Source: Bacillota bacterium (lineage in GTDB: Bacteria > Bacillota > SHA-98 > Ch115 > JABLXJ01). Taken from it: a stretch of 40,609 bases of DNA. The position numbers and the translations under genes are program-made. The stretch lies in NCBI GenBank assembly GCA_012839815.1, contig DUMQ01000008.1:1-40609 (forward strand), in the 5' to 3' direction. Below the pieces are notes generated by a model. The model was not told the origin of the DNA and made no database searches. It was given only the letters and a program-made list of their open reading frames with translations. This document shows, in pieces, positions 8,451 through 17,237 of the stretch. How positions within the stretch are numbered: position 1 is the first letter of the stretch; each line of letters begins with the position of its first letter.

Positions 8451-9596
8451 ATGCAAATCGGAATTGTGGGGCTGCCGATGGCCGGTAAAACTACGGTATT
8501 TAACCTACTTACGGGAATGGGGGCGCCAGCGGGCCCGGGGGCCGATTTCCCGGGAAATAGGGACGAGGGCACCATAGGTATGGCCAAGGTGCCGGATGAG
8601 AGAATCGACTACCTGCATAACATGTTCAAACCCAGGAAAACCACGTACGCCCAGATTCGCGTAACGGACCTTCCCGGCCTCGTGCGCTCGGCTGGCGTAA
8701 AAGGGGATAACGCTCGGGGCCAGGCCAATATGTTTCTCAAATCGATCCAGGGTGTCGATGCTGTAGTTCACGTCATACGGGCTTTCCCTTCACCAGATAT
8801 TCCACACATGGATGGCAGCGTGGACCCGGTCCGGGATTTCGATGCCGTGAATATGGAGCTGATTCTATCCGACCTGGAGATAGTCTACAAGGCCCTCGAA
8901 CGAGTAAATGGTGGAGGGGGTGGCGCCGGGCGCGGAGCTGCCGGCCCGCGGAAAAAGATCAAGCTGGAGCCGGGCCAGCTTGAGGCGCTTGAGAAATGCC
9001 GGGTTGCGCTAGAAGCCGAAAAGCCGGTCCGGGATGCCTCACTCACCGGCGAAGAGTTTCTCTTGCTGAAGGGCTTTGGATTTCTCACGGCAAAGCCCCT
9101 CGTAACCGTAATAAATATGGGCGAGGAACATCTCAAGACGGGCGATTACCCTGGCCGGGCTGAACTCAGACTGCGGGCCGCGAACGCGAGGTCACCACTG
9201 GTGGAGCTCTCGGCGCGGATCGAGGCCGAGATCGCGAGCCTCGACGATGAAGACGACCAGGCCGCCTTTATGCAGGATTTCGGGATAAGTGAGCCCGGTA
9301 TTAGCAAACTCGCGCGAGCCTGTTACGACGCCCTCGGGCTCATATCGTTCTTCACCGTGGGGGAGGATGAGGTTAAGGCATGGACGATAAAGAACGGCAC
9401 GACGGCAAAAGCGGCGGCTGGCAAGATACATTCAGATATTGAAAGGGGCTTCATCAGGGCCGAGGTGGCAGGCTTCGATGACCTGAAACGCCACGGCTCC
9501 ATTGCGGCATTGAAAGAGAAGGGGTTATACCGGCTGGAAGGCAAGGATTATGTAGTAGCCGACGGCGACATCATCAACTTCCGGTTTAACGTGTAG
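8451..9596 (+). CDS. ychF: YchF/OLA1-type P-loop ATPase
   Basis: Translation-associated P-loop protein of the Obg superfamily that prefers ATP over GTP. Seen: P-loop GLPMAGKTT (7-15), the clostridial variant of the family's GxPNxGKS/T; DLPGLV (73-78) as G3; a VINMGEE stretch in place of the NKxD that would confer GTP specificity; and a C-terminal TGS domain ending in DGDIINFRFNV. The length of 381 is slightly above the usual 363 or so because of a Gly-rich insert at about 154-166 in the coiled-coil helical region. AAAGGAGCAGG lies before the ATG. It stands alone behind its own promoter; the genes on either side are sugar-related and unconnected to it. Confidence 0.93.
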   Translation: MQIGIVGLPMAGKTTVFNLLTGMGAPAGPGADFPGNRDEGTIGMAKVPDERIDYLHNMFKPRKTTYAQIRVTDLPGLVRSAGVKGDNARGQANMFLKSIQGVDAVVHVIRAFPSPDIPHMDGSVDPVRDFDAVNMELILSDLEIVYKALERVNGGGGGAGRGAAGPRKKIKLEPGQLEALEKCRVALEAEKPVRDASLTGEEFLLLKGFGFLTAKPLVTVINMGEEHLKTGDYPGRAELRLRAANARSPLVELSARIEAEIASLDDEDDQAAFMQDFGISEPGISKLARACYDALGLISFFTVGEDEVKAWTIKNGTTAKAAAGKIHSDIERGFIRAEVAGFDDLKRHGSIAALKEKGLYRLEGKDYVVADGDIINFRFNV

Positions 9597-9802
9597 CCGC
9601 CTAGCCTCACATCCACTGTCCATATGCCGGGAAACGCGGCAGCCGGGGGCATCCCAAAGGCAACCGGCCGGTGTAGCGGCAACCATGTTGCGGTGATAAG
9701 ATACGGGCCGGTAGGCGAACGCATTAGTGTTAGAGGCGCATCCTCCTTATACACTACGCCATCAGGCCTGGTCCAAACGGCCGTCTGAAAGAAGGAAATA
9801 AC
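9597..9802. other. Convergent spacer between ychF and the sugar locus
   Basis: This 206-base stretch lies between stop codons of opposite strands, where terminators would be expected. I see only modest inverted repeats (ACCGGCCGGT near 9665; GCAAC/GTTGC near 9680) and no stem with a T-tract on either strand. Confidence 0.4.
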
Positions 9803-11080
9803 CTACGCGAGGCGATATAGTTCCTCTGCGTTTACGCGAAGAATTCTCTTCGCAACATCAATGGCGATCTCCAGATCAAAGTACCCGTCTACGACCTTGT
9901 CGGCCAGGGCCTGAGCTATCACATGCTTTGCAGCGATTACCGCCCCGAAGCACTCCTCGACGGTCCAGGTATCGCCGCCCCATGAGATCCTATCTATCGT
10001 CTGAGCGACCTCCAGCCACTCGCTTAACGCCATTCTCGCCGCGCTTGGTGAGATCAGAGGCAACCAAACCAGATCCAGGTAAACGTTCTTGTAATTATGA
10101 GCCAGGCCCCCGCACTCGTGAAACCAGGGATAGCCCCCGTGAAACAGCACAAATCTCGTCTCAGGGTGGCGCTCGATTACGGGAACAAGGTTCATCGGGT
10201 TGGAACCCCATATCTTGCCCAGGCCGGTATGGCACTGCAGCGGGAGTCCATACTCTGCGGCCTTTTCGCAGATAAAATGAAAGATATAATCACCAAAAGC
10301 CTTCTCATCGCAAGGCGAAATGCTTGTGTCATCCATTTCAAACACCTTCGCAGCCCTGTCGCGGGCTACATAGTCGAAGTGCAGACCCCTATCGTAGGCC
10401 AGGGCCGACTTCAATGCGACAGCGCCGCCCTCCCTGGCCTTCCTAATGGCGAAGTCGATGAAGGCCAGGTAGCTTTCGAAATCCGATATCCCGAACCCGT
10501 ACCGTTCGGCCAACCGGAAAGGACTGTTGCCGTTATGATCGACGGCTTTCCTACTATACCCAAACAGGAACATATTGATCCTGAAGGTGGGTGAGAATAT
10601 CTCGGGATGACCGTTGTCGTTCCCCGGGTCCCAGTATGCATCCAGGATGGCCCGCCCTATCCGGCACTTCTCCGTGAGCACCTTGAACTTCCAACCAGGA
10701 TCGGCATGCGCCGCCCTGATGCGGGCGGAGATTTCATCCCAGTTGTCCGCCGTGAGCTCGCCCTCGAATCCGTAGAGCTGCTGGAGCGAGCGGAGGAGCC
10801 AGCGAAAGTATGAATTAACCCGCACCTTCTCGAGAAACTGGGCCCGCGCAGCGCGGTCGCTTCCTTTCAATTCAACTCCACACCAGTCGACATAGCTGTT
10901 TTTCAGGACCTTCTCAAGGTCTATGTCCTGGTAGAAATCATCAGGCCTCAAATGCTCATGCGTATCGGTGATCCTCATAGCTTCAGTTTCAAGACCGGCG
11001 CTTATTTCACTGAAAGCATCATAGACCGCGTTATAATCCTTATAATCACGATCCCTATAATCCAATGGTCCTCCCCCCAC
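9803..11080 (-). CDS. Amidohydrolase-superfamily metal hydrolase or isomerase
   Basis: Metal-dependent TIM-barrel enzyme of the amidohydrolase-2/uronate-isomerase type. The metal site is recognisable: TDTHEHL (HxH at about 41-43), LQCHTGLG, FVLFHGGYPW and the late aspartate in ISWGGDTW. The whole protein is about 425 residues. Its substrate is not evident; proteins of this fold hydrolyse lactones and amides or isomerise uronic acids. As the last gene of the sugar/polyol locus it may act on an aldonolactone or a uronate (inference). The start is uncertain: GTG at 11080, or TTG at 11065 behind GGGGGAGG, or the ATG just before ITDTHEHL. A spacer of about 200 bases with a hairpin separates it from the dehydrogenase upstream. 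Confidence 0.8.
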   Translation of the reverse strand: MGGGPLDYRDRDYKDYNAVYDAFSEISAGLETEAMRITDTHEHLRPDDFYQDIDLEKVLKNSYVDWCGVELKGSDRAARAQFLEKVRVNSYFRWLLRSLQQLYGFEGELTADNWDEISARIRAAHADPGWKFKVLTEKCRIGRAILDAYWDPGNDNGHPEIFSPTFRINMFLFGYSRKAVDHNGNSPFRLAERYGFGISDFESYLAFIDFAIRKAREGGAVALKSALAYDRGLHFDYVARDRAAKVFEMDDTSISPCDEKAFGDYIFHFICEKAAEYGLPLQCHTGLGKIWGSNPMNLVPVIERHPETRFVLFHGGYPWFHECGGLAHNYKNVYLDLVWLPLISPSAARMALSEWLEVAQTIDRISWGGDTWTVEECFGAVIAAKHVIAQALADKVVDGYFDLEIAIDVAKRILRVNAEELYRLA

Positions 11081-11172
11081 CGCGCTTGCCTACTGCTTAC
11101 CTCCAGGCGCCTCCCGGCGCCATGGCCCCCGGCCCATGACTTCCTGCCCTGTGACTCCGGCTCCCCGAAGAA

Positions 11173-11197
11173 GGCCGGCCCTTTCAGGAGGCCGGCC
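11173..11197 (-). promoter_or_regulatory. GC-rich hairpin upstream of the amidohydrolase
   Basis: GGCCGGCC (11173-11180) and GGCCGGCC (11190-11197) flank a 9-base loop. Read on the minus strand this lies between the third dehydrogenase and the amidohydrolase. Without a T-tract it is more likely an intercistronic stem than a terminator. Confidence 0.45.
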
Positions 11198-11221
11198 TCA
11201 TTCAACGGCCTAACTCAACCA

Positions 11222-11284
11222 TCTATGCACATCTATCTATGCGTTATCTATGCGCATCTATCTATCCACATCTATGCCTCTATG
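11222..11284. repeat. Short-period CATCTATCTATGC repeats
   Basis: Reiterated words CATCTAT and CTATGC fill the spacer immediately downstream (minus-strand sense) of the third zinc dehydrogenase and run just into its last codons. The repeat is imperfect with a period of about 13-15 bases. Confidence 0.55.
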
Positions 11285-12290
11285 GAGTCACAATGAGCTT
11301 CATGTCGGCCCGGCCGCTCGCCATGAGCTCTAGAGCCGTCGGGAACTCAGGCAGCGGGAATACGCCGCCAATGAGCGGGTCAACCTTGATGTACCCGCTC
11401 TCCATCATGCGCAGGGCGGCCAGGTATGTCTTCTTGATGGCAAATGAGCCTATTATCTCGAGATCTCGCTTGTAGATCTCAAAGGGGCTTATGCTTATCC
11501 TTCCCTCCGGAGGGCAGACCCCAAAGATCAACAGCTTGCCGCTATTCTTAACGTACTGGATAGCGTTCTCAACCACCTTGGGCACGCCGGTGGCATCGAT
11601 AACGAGATCGTAACCACGGGGCTCCACATCCCGCAGGGCCTTTGTGAGATCAGGATCATCCCCCTTGAAGGTGTTGCGCGCACCAAGCGACCTCGCGATC
11701 TCAAGTCTGCCGGGTTTCAAGTCGACAACGTCCACCGCCGAGGCCCCTGCCTTGAGGGCCACCTGCAAGTGCAACAGGCCTATAGGCCCGGAACCAAATA
11801 TCAAAACCGAATCCCCTATGGACATCCGCGCCCTCTCGTGGCCATAGATCACGCAGGCGAGCGGCTCCACAAAGGCGGCATGTTTTAAGTCCTTGAGCGT
11901 GGTTTTAAACAGGTTGGCCTCGGGGACCGCGACGAATTCGGCGAAGGCGCCCGCCACGGTGTTTCCCAGGCCATTCCAGTTCTCACAGTGATTCTGTTTG
12001 TTCTGAACGCAGAAATAGCAGTTCTCGCAGAATAACGATGGATCCACCGCCACGGCATCGCCGGGCTTCACCCTCGTCACCCCGGCGCCAACCTGCTCCA
12101 CAATGCCCGCAAGCTCGTGCCCGGGGATAATAGGATAGGGGGATATGAATTCCCCCTTAAAAATATGCACATCCGTGCCGCACACCCCGCACGCCTTGAC
12201 CCGCACGAGCGCCTCATTGGGCTTGGGCACCGGAGTCGGGACTTCCTTCATTTCCAGATCGTTAGGTTTATTTATAACTGCCGCCAGCAC
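11280..12290 (-). CDS. Zinc-dependent polyol/alcohol dehydrogenase (MDR family), copy 3
   Basis: Medium-chain NAD(P)-dependent dehydrogenase, 336 residues. Catalytic zinc ligands: GVCGTD and GHE; structural zinc cluster CENCYFCVQNKQNHC; dinucleotide site GSGPIGLLHLQ followed by an acidic residue (VDVVDL), which favours NAD. It resembles the threonine/arabitol/sorbitol dehydrogenase branch. The frame is open upstream to 12374, but GGGGGAG six bases before the GTG at 12290 and the start of family similarity there (LAAVINKPNDLEM) fix the start. It is one of three non-identical dehydrogenases in a row. The substrate is unproven; by context it is a sugar alcohol that yields the ketose used by the kinase. 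Confidence 0.88.
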   Translation of the reverse strand: MLAAVINKPNDLEMKEVPTPVPKPNEALVRVKACGVCGTDVHIFKGEFISPYPIIPGHELAGIVEQVGAGVTRVKPGDAVAVDPSLFCENCYFCVQNKQNHCENWNGLGNTVAGAFAEFVAVPEANLFKTTLKDLKHAAFVEPLACVIYGHERARMSIGDSVLIFGSGPIGLLHLQVALKAGASAVDVVDLKPGRLEIARSLGARNTFKGDDPDLTKALRDVEPRGYDLVIDATGVPKVVENAIQYVKNSGKLLIFGVCPPEGRISISPFEIYKRDLEIIGSFAIKKTYLAALRMMESGYIKVDPLIGGVFPLPEFPTALELMASGRADMKLIVTP

Positions 12291-12471
12291 AACTATCTCC
12301 CCCTGTAATCCTGGTAAAGTATTCATAGCCCGCCCCGGTCCCAATCCCCATACCAATTTCCGGTTTCTGACCACCCGCCGGCACCAAGGGACTACGGGAC
12401 TGCGGGACAGGGTAATGTTTGCCTCGGCAAAGTTATCCGAGCTTATGGTAACGACCCGTTCTAGGGGTTGT

Positions 12472-13503
12472 CTACGGGTTGACTATAACCTTTATGGCCT
12501 CGTTCTTCTTAGTATCCGCCAGATCAAGGGCGTCTTGCGTCCTTTCAAGCGGGAAATGGTGAGTGATCATGCTCTTGAGGTCGATCTTACCCGCTGAGAC
12601 CATGTCTATTGCCTTCCGGTAGACGTTCGCATACCTGAAGATCCCAAGCACGTCAAGCTCCTTACCCGATACCTCCACTACATTATAATCCACCATGTCC
12701 TTTGCGGAAAGCCCTATAAAGACCACCTTACCGCCCCTCTTCGCGATCTTGGTGGTCATTTGTATCGTCGGAACGGCCCCGGCAGCCTCAAAGACCAGGT
12801 CCGCTCCCCCGCCGCCCACAGCGTCGAGCACCTTTTCAAGGGCCTGCGTATCCCTGGAATCTATTACAAAGTCAGCCCCGAGCTTTCTCGCCATGTTGAG
12901 CCTGAAATCGCTTATGTCCAGCACCACCACAGGGCTCGCACCATAGGCCTTCGCCGCCTGCAACGTCACAAGGCCAATGGGTCCGGCTCCCAGCACCACG
13001 GCACTGAGCCCGGGCTTCACCCCTGCTCGCTCGGATGCATATACCCCCACGGCGAGGGGCTCGATCAGGGCTCCCTCATCAAACGATACATTATCGGGCA
13101 GCTTAAATGCAAAGTCCTCGGGGAAGGTAACATACTCCACAAAGGCCCCGTCAACGGGCGGGGTGGCCATGAACACAACATCGGGGCAAAGGTTGTACCT
13201 GCCCGTCTTGCAAAATACACATTTCCTGCAGGGAATGCCGGGCTCCAGGCTCACCCTGTCGCCAACCCTCAGGGAATTCACCCCCTCGCCGACCTCCGCC
13301 ACCTCACCCGATGATTCGTGTCCGAGGATGATCGGCTTCTCGACCACATAGGCGCCTATCCTGCCATGCCTGTAATAGTGGATATCAGACCCGCAAACGC
13401 CTACCGATTTAACCCGTACCAGGATCTCGCCGGGCCCGGGTGAGGGTTTATCAAGCTCCTCAATTTTAATCACTCCTGGCCGCTCGAGCACGGCGGCTTT
13501 CAT
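12472..13503 (-). CDS. Zinc-dependent sorbitol/xylitol-type dehydrogenase, copy 2
   Basis: Polyol dehydrogenase of 343 residues, the one of the three closest to classical sorbitol/xylitol dehydrogenases: GVCGSDIHYYRHGRIG, HESSGEV, structural cluster CRKCVFCKTGRYNLC, then EPLAVGVYASERAG and dinucleotide site GAGPIGLVTLQ with VLDIS. Such enzymes oxidise sorbitol, xylitol, ribitol or L-arabitol to ketoses with NAD. I start at ATG 13503 (MKAAVLERPG) because GGAG lies six bases upstream; GTG 13554 and ATG 13515 have no usable site. A strong orphan ribosome-binding site, AAAGGAGG, sits further upstream at 13588-13595. It shares the strand with the neighbouring dehydrogenases, with spacers of roughly 180-270 bases. 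Confidence 0.9.
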   Translation of the reverse strand: MKAAVLERPGVIKIEELDKPSPGPGEILVRVKSVGVCGSDIHYYRHGRIGAYVVEKPIILGHESSGEVAEVGEGVNSLRVGDRVSLEPGIPCRKCVFCKTGRYNLCPDVVFMATPPVDGAFVEYVTFPEDFAFKLPDNVSFDEGALIEPLAVGVYASERAGVKPGLSAVVLGAGPIGLVTLQAAKAYGASPVVVLDISDFRLNMARKLGADFVIDSRDTQALEKVLDAVGGGGADLVFEAAGAVPTIQMTTKIAKRGGKVVFIGLSAKDMVDYNVVEVSGKELDVLGIFRYANVYRKAIDMVSAGKIDLKSMITHHFPLERTQDALDLADTKKNEAIKVIVNP

Positions 13504-13776
13504 CTTTTGCTCCATAACTACAATAACACCGCAACAGGCATGCCCTGCCCCCACGAAACTGGCGCCGGCACTGCAAGTTGCGGCTTGCCTCCTTTCTCTT
13601 TATAGTATGAAAAGTATTCACTAAGCACTCAACAGGCCAAATAACCAAGACGGGCAGTAGACATGGTGCCGCCCCATGCCCAATCCACCGGGGTATCCGG
13701 GGTATCCGGGCTATCTAAGTTAGCGCGTATAAAATCTCCTGCCGGAAACTCTATCATAGCCTACCACCGCAGGCGA

Positions 13777-14913
13777 CTACCGGGGCACCACAACCACCTT
13801 TATTGCACCAGATTTATCTTTCTCCGTCAACATCTCAAATCCCTTCTCTATTTCATCAAGGGATATCTCATGAGTTATAACATGGCTAAATAGGAGCTTG
13901 TGCGCATCCAGCATCTCGAGGGCGATCTCAAACTCCGGTCTCTGCCTGAAATACCCGTAACTATTGGAGCCTATAATCCGGATCTCCCTGGCCATAACCT
14001 CGAATGCCGGTACCAGCTGCAGATCTGTGGCGATTCCGAGCAGCACCACGCGGCCCAACCTCTCCACGCGCGGGATTAAATCCCTCATGACCTGGGCACC
14101 GCCACCCACACATTGGAAAACTACATCAAACCGCTTCGCACCACGAACATTGCCGCAAGGCCGGGCTCCGCCGCCATTATCATGGCTTCCAGCGTCTGCC
14201 TCACCATAACCTGAGACATCATTAGAAACACCGTCCCGTGAGGAGTCTCTCCTGGAGTTTACCGCGCATACCGCGCCCATGGAGGTAGCCTTCCTCAGAT
14301 TGCGGTCATGGTGCCCGACGATGGAGATATCACGGACCCCCATGACATTGAGAACGCCGATTATGCATAATGCCACCGGGCCATCCCCATATACGAGGAC
14401 CCTATCAGATACTCCGACGTCGGCGACATTTACCGCATGCACAGCAACCGCCAGAGGGTCGAGGAGCGATGCCAGGGTGAAGGCAAGTCCCTCAGGGAGG
14501 CGGTAAAGCTTATTAACCGGGGCCACGGTGTATTCGGCGAAGCCGCCAGGGTAGGCTATACCAACGTGCTTCAATGATTCACACAGGTAATAGTACCCGG
14601 TCCTGCAATAAACGCACTCCCCGCAAGTGGTCAGGGGTTCGATACCAACCCGGTCACCTTCAGCTATAGCCGCCCCGCCCCCGCCCCATCGGCCATCTCC
14701 CGCTATCTCAGTGACAACGCCTGCATTCTCATGCCCGAGGATATGGCCTACAGCGTCCGGGAGAACGGGGTGCTCACCGCGGATAATATGAAGGTCGGAC
14801 CCACAAATCCCGGCCGCGCCCACCTTCACGCGGGCCCATCCCTCAGGAATCTCAGGAAGGGGGACCTCTCTGATTTCAAAGCGCCCGTTACCTGCGAAAA
14901 TAGCTGCTTTCAA
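13777..14913 (-). CDS. Zinc-dependent alcohol/polyol dehydrogenase with low-complexity insert, copy 1
   Basis: Medium-chain zinc dehydrogenase of 378 residues. Catalytic-zinc motif GICGSDLH, GHENAG, structural cluster CGECVYCRTGYYYLC, and a slightly altered dinucleotide site GDGPVALCIIG. Between two Rossmann strands an insert of about 40 residues (approximately 220-260) rich in Gly, Ser, Asp and Arg breaks the fold's usual spacing, and a short Gly-rich insert lies near 72-86. This makes it about 35 residues longer than its neighbours. TTG 14913 is preferred as start, with GAGGGGG eight bases upstream and family similarity beginning there (KAAIFAGNGRFEI); the frame is open to ATG 14952. It is oriented with araD upstream. 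Substrate unknown. Confidence 0.85.
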   Translation of the reverse strand: MKAAIFAGNGRFEIREVPLPEIPEGWARVKVGAAGICGSDLHIIRGEHPVLPDAVGHILGHENAGVVTEIAGDGRWGGGGAAIAEGDRVGIEPLTTCGECVYCRTGYYYLCESLKHVGIAYPGGFAEYTVAPVNKLYRLPEGLAFTLASLLDPLAVAVHAVNVADVGVSDRVLVYGDGPVALCIIGVLNVMGVRDISIVGHHDRNLRKATSMGAVCAVNSRRDSSRDGVSNDVSGYGEADAGSHDNGGGARPCGNVRGAKRFDVVFQCVGGGAQVMRDLIPRVERLGRVVLLGIATDLQLVPAFEVMAREIRIIGSNSYGYFRQRPEFEIALEMLDAHKLLFSHVITHEISLDEIEKGFEMLTEKDKSGAIKVVVVPR

Positions 14914-15036
14914 CTCATATACCCCCTCGTCTATCTCCGGCTTCTGGCTCACTTCTCACTTGATAGCGCCCATGGTGAGCCCTGCGAGCGAATCGACCCG
15001 GGCCGTAGCTGTCATGGGGTCTACCGGCTCATTGGC

Positions 15037-15678
15037 TCATTGTCCATATTTCTCCATATACTGCCGGTGCCCCCGTTCGACCTCCTCAGGAGGTATCTCA
15101 TCCGGCTGGCCGAGCTGGAGGGCCAGGTGGACGGTGCGGGCTACATCCTCAGCCATCACGGCCGCCTTCAGGGCCGCCGCAGGCGTTGGGCCCACCGTGA
15201 AAACACCGTGGTTCTTCATGAGAATCGCCGGGCTCTTGCCGATCGACTCGACGATGACCTGGCCGATCTCCTCGCCACCTATCTTCGCGTAGCGGCCGAC
15301 AGGAATCGGACCGCCGAATTCATCAGCCATCGCCGTAAGATACACGGGAATCGGCCGGCCAAGGGCGGCAAAGGCCGTCGCATACGGCGAATGTGTATGG
15401 ACAATCCCACCAACCTCCGGCATGTGCCTGTATACATAAAGGTGCGTCGACGTGTCGACAGAAGGCTTGAGACGCCCCTCAATCACTTCGCCATCCAGGT
15501 TCACCACAACCATATCCTCCGGTCTCAGGTCCTCATACCTCACCCCGCTCGGTTTGATCACGACATAGCCCGTTTCACGGTCCCGGCCGCTCACGTTGCC
15601 GCTTGTCATAGTAACGAGGCCGTTCTTCGGCAGTTCCAGATTCATCTTCCAAACTTCTTCTCGCAGCTTTTCCAGCAT
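15037..15678 (-). CDS. araD: L-ribulose-5-phosphate 4-epimerase (AraD family)
   Basis: Class II aldolase/epimerase fold of 213 residues; converts L-ribulose 5-phosphate to D-xylulose 5-phosphate. Family marks: NLELPKNGLVTMTSGNVSGRD at the N-terminus, KPSGV, the zinc pair HTHS, TAMADEFGGPIPVGRY, and a further histidine in KNHGVFT. The frame is open to 15756, inside the preceding gene, but the start is the ATG at 15678: GGAGGT, overlapping the stop of the dehydrogenase gene, lies 10 bases upstream, and family members begin MLEELK. The two genes are separated by only 4 bases, so coupling is likely. Fuculose/rhamnulose-phosphate aldolases share the fold, but the N-terminal sequence favours AraD. 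Confidence 0.9.
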   Translation of the reverse strand: MLEKLREEVWKMNLELPKNGLVTMTSGNVSGRDRETGYVVIKPSGVRYEDLRPEDMVVVNLDGEVIEGRLKPSVDTSTHLYVYRHMPEVGGIVHTHSPYATAFAALGRPIPVYLTAMADEFGGPIPVGRYAKIGGEEIGQVIVESIGKSPAILMKNHGVFTVGPTPAAALKAAVMAEDVARTVHLALQLGQPDEIPPEEVERGHRQYMEKYGQ

Positions 15679-15682
15679 CCTG

Positions 15683-17179
15683 CTACGAACCTCCCTGACT
15701 TCTCTTGTATGCTCCGGCACTCGCGATCTCATCCAGGAATCCCAGCAAATCCGCAAAATCCAGAACCGTAAATCTCATCCTCAGGTCTTTCGCATTCGCC
15801 AGGGCCTCCCAGACCCAGTCGCTGCTGAAACCTATAGCCTCCGGCGTGGCGGGCGCGCCTGCCTGCTCCAGGGCATCCCTCACCCGATCAGCACCAGGGA
15901 CGATCCCCCTCAGAGTGTCGCGTATTTCATCCCACCGGGCCACAACTTCTCGCAGCTTCTTCTCCCTCTCCTCCCAGGGGAGATACTTGCCGGCCGTCTC
16001 AATGATAGCCTCCCCGGCCATAGGGCCATAAAAGCGCCGTATCCGCTCCTCTCGCTCCTCCCGCGAGCGGTGTCTCCTTTTCAGGTCGGCAAGATCGATC
16101 CCCCGGGGATCGCGCCCCAGGATATCGGCGTAAACCCCGGCAATGAGGATTGTGGCCACGCCGACCTTAGTGCCGTGGAAGGGCTGGGGCCTCCCCTCAC
16201 GAAGGCTCTTCAGCTCCCAGTAATGTGAAAGATGGTGCTCCGCGCCCGAAGCAGGACGCGAGTTGCCAACCATGAGCATGGCGATCCCCGACCATATCAG
16301 CCCCTCGGTCAAGCTCTTGATCGCACCCTTGGTGCGCGTCCCGATCTCAGAACCCCTCTCCAGGCATTCAAGGGCGATCGACCTGGCAAGCTCCGCTGCG
16401 AGTTCACAGTAATACTCACCATTGACCAGCCTTGCCAGAACCCAATCCGCACCTGCCGTGAGTTTCCCGAGCAGGTCGCCGAATCCGGCCGCCACCATAT
16501 TAGAGGGCGCCCGCGAAAGGACGCCCAGATCGGCAAAAACCGCCAGCGGAGGAGCTGCCGGCAAGGTCCTCTTGAAGCCGCCTAGAAGGAGCGCGGCCAC
16601 CGATGAAGTATAGCCATCCATCGATGGGGCCGTAGGGACGCTGATATACGGGCAGCCGGCTTTGAAGCTGGCATACTTCACGATATCATTGATGGTTCCC
16701 GAACCGACCGCAACGGCAAACGTCTTACGGGCCGCGGCCGATACCGCCACCCCGGCTGCCGGTTCGGGCGACTTAGACAACGCCACGTCAGATTCAGACC
16801 CACAACCCGAAAGCCGGGCGAGGACCCTTCCTATCGCCTCCTCATCCGCCTCGAGTACGCCCTGGACACAACGCCCATTCCCTCCATCTCCACCGAGGAC
16901 GAGGACCTCGACGTCGCAACCGGCGCCCTCGAGGGCGCTCCTTGCGGCATCCCCTGCGGCCGCGTATGTATTCCGGTCCGCCACAAGGATAGCCCTCGCA
17001 CCACCCGCCGTGTTCCCGGGGCCAGGGCGGGCAACAAACTCGTCCCTGGCGAACTCGCCCATGCGGACCATCGCGTCATCCCCTACAACCACCCGGCGTA
17101 TGGGCACGTGATGCTCCCTGCCGCAGGTACATCGGAATGACCTGCCTAAAAGGTCCATGTCTATACGTCCCAGTTCCAT
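15683..17179 (-). CDS. AraM/EgsA-type glycerol-1-phosphate dehydrogenase homologue
   Basis: NAD(P)-dependent metal dehydrogenase of the dehydroquinate-synthase/iron-alcohol-dehydrogenase superfamily. Seen: N-terminal CxCGxxH typical of the AraM branch; nucleotide-binding GSGTINDIVKY (159-169); metal ligands in TAPSMDGYTS, SGAEHHLSH and PFHGTKVG. In Bacillus, AraM makes sn-glycerol 1-phosphate and lies in the arabinose operon, as here between araB and araD. At 498 residues it is about 100 longer than Bacillus AraM; part of the excess is a Gly/Ala/Ser-rich insert at about 126-150 and Gly-rich stretches near 52-61 and 97-103. An alternative start is ATG 17158. A role in reducing or oxidising a sugar of this pathway is equally possible. 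Confidence 0.85.
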   Translation of the reverse strand: MELGRIDMDLLGRSFRCTCGREHHVPIRRVVVGDDAMVRMGEFARDEFVARPGPGNTAGGARAILVADRNTYAAAGDAARSALEGAGCDVEVLVLGGDGGNGRCVQGVLEADEEAIGRVLARLSGCGSESDVALSKSPEPAAGVAVSAAARKTFAVAVGSGTINDIVKYASFKAGCPYISVPTAPSMDGYTSSVAALLLGGFKRTLPAAPPLAVFADLGVLSRAPSNMVAAGFGDLLGKLTAGADWVLARLVNGEYYCELAAELARSIALECLERGSEIGTRTKGAIKSLTEGLIWSGIAMLMVGNSRPASGAEHHLSHYWELKSLREGRPQPFHGTKVGVATILIAGVYADILGRDPRGIDLADLKRRHRSREEREERIRRFYGPMAGEAIIETAGKYLPWEEREKKLREVVARWDEIRDTLRGIVPGADRVRDALEQAGAPATPEAIGFSSDWVWEALANAKDLRMRFTVLDFADLLGFLDEIASAGAYKRSQGGS

Positions 17180-17237
17180 CTATTCGTTTCATACCCCTCA
17201 TGTCTCTGAATCGTGTCGCTGAATCTCCTCTTGAGTC

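Noticed and set aside
8451-8577. Alternative frame 8389-8577 at the ychF start
   Set aside because: It overlaps the P-loop of ychF in another frame and encodes nothing recognisable.
9928-10594. Long plus-strand frames over the amidohydrolase gene
   Set aside because: They are antisense shadows of a well-supported metal hydrolase and show no domain or start site of their own; the same holds for the long plus-strand frames over the PMI-like gene (20600-21508) and araD/AraM (14731-16228).
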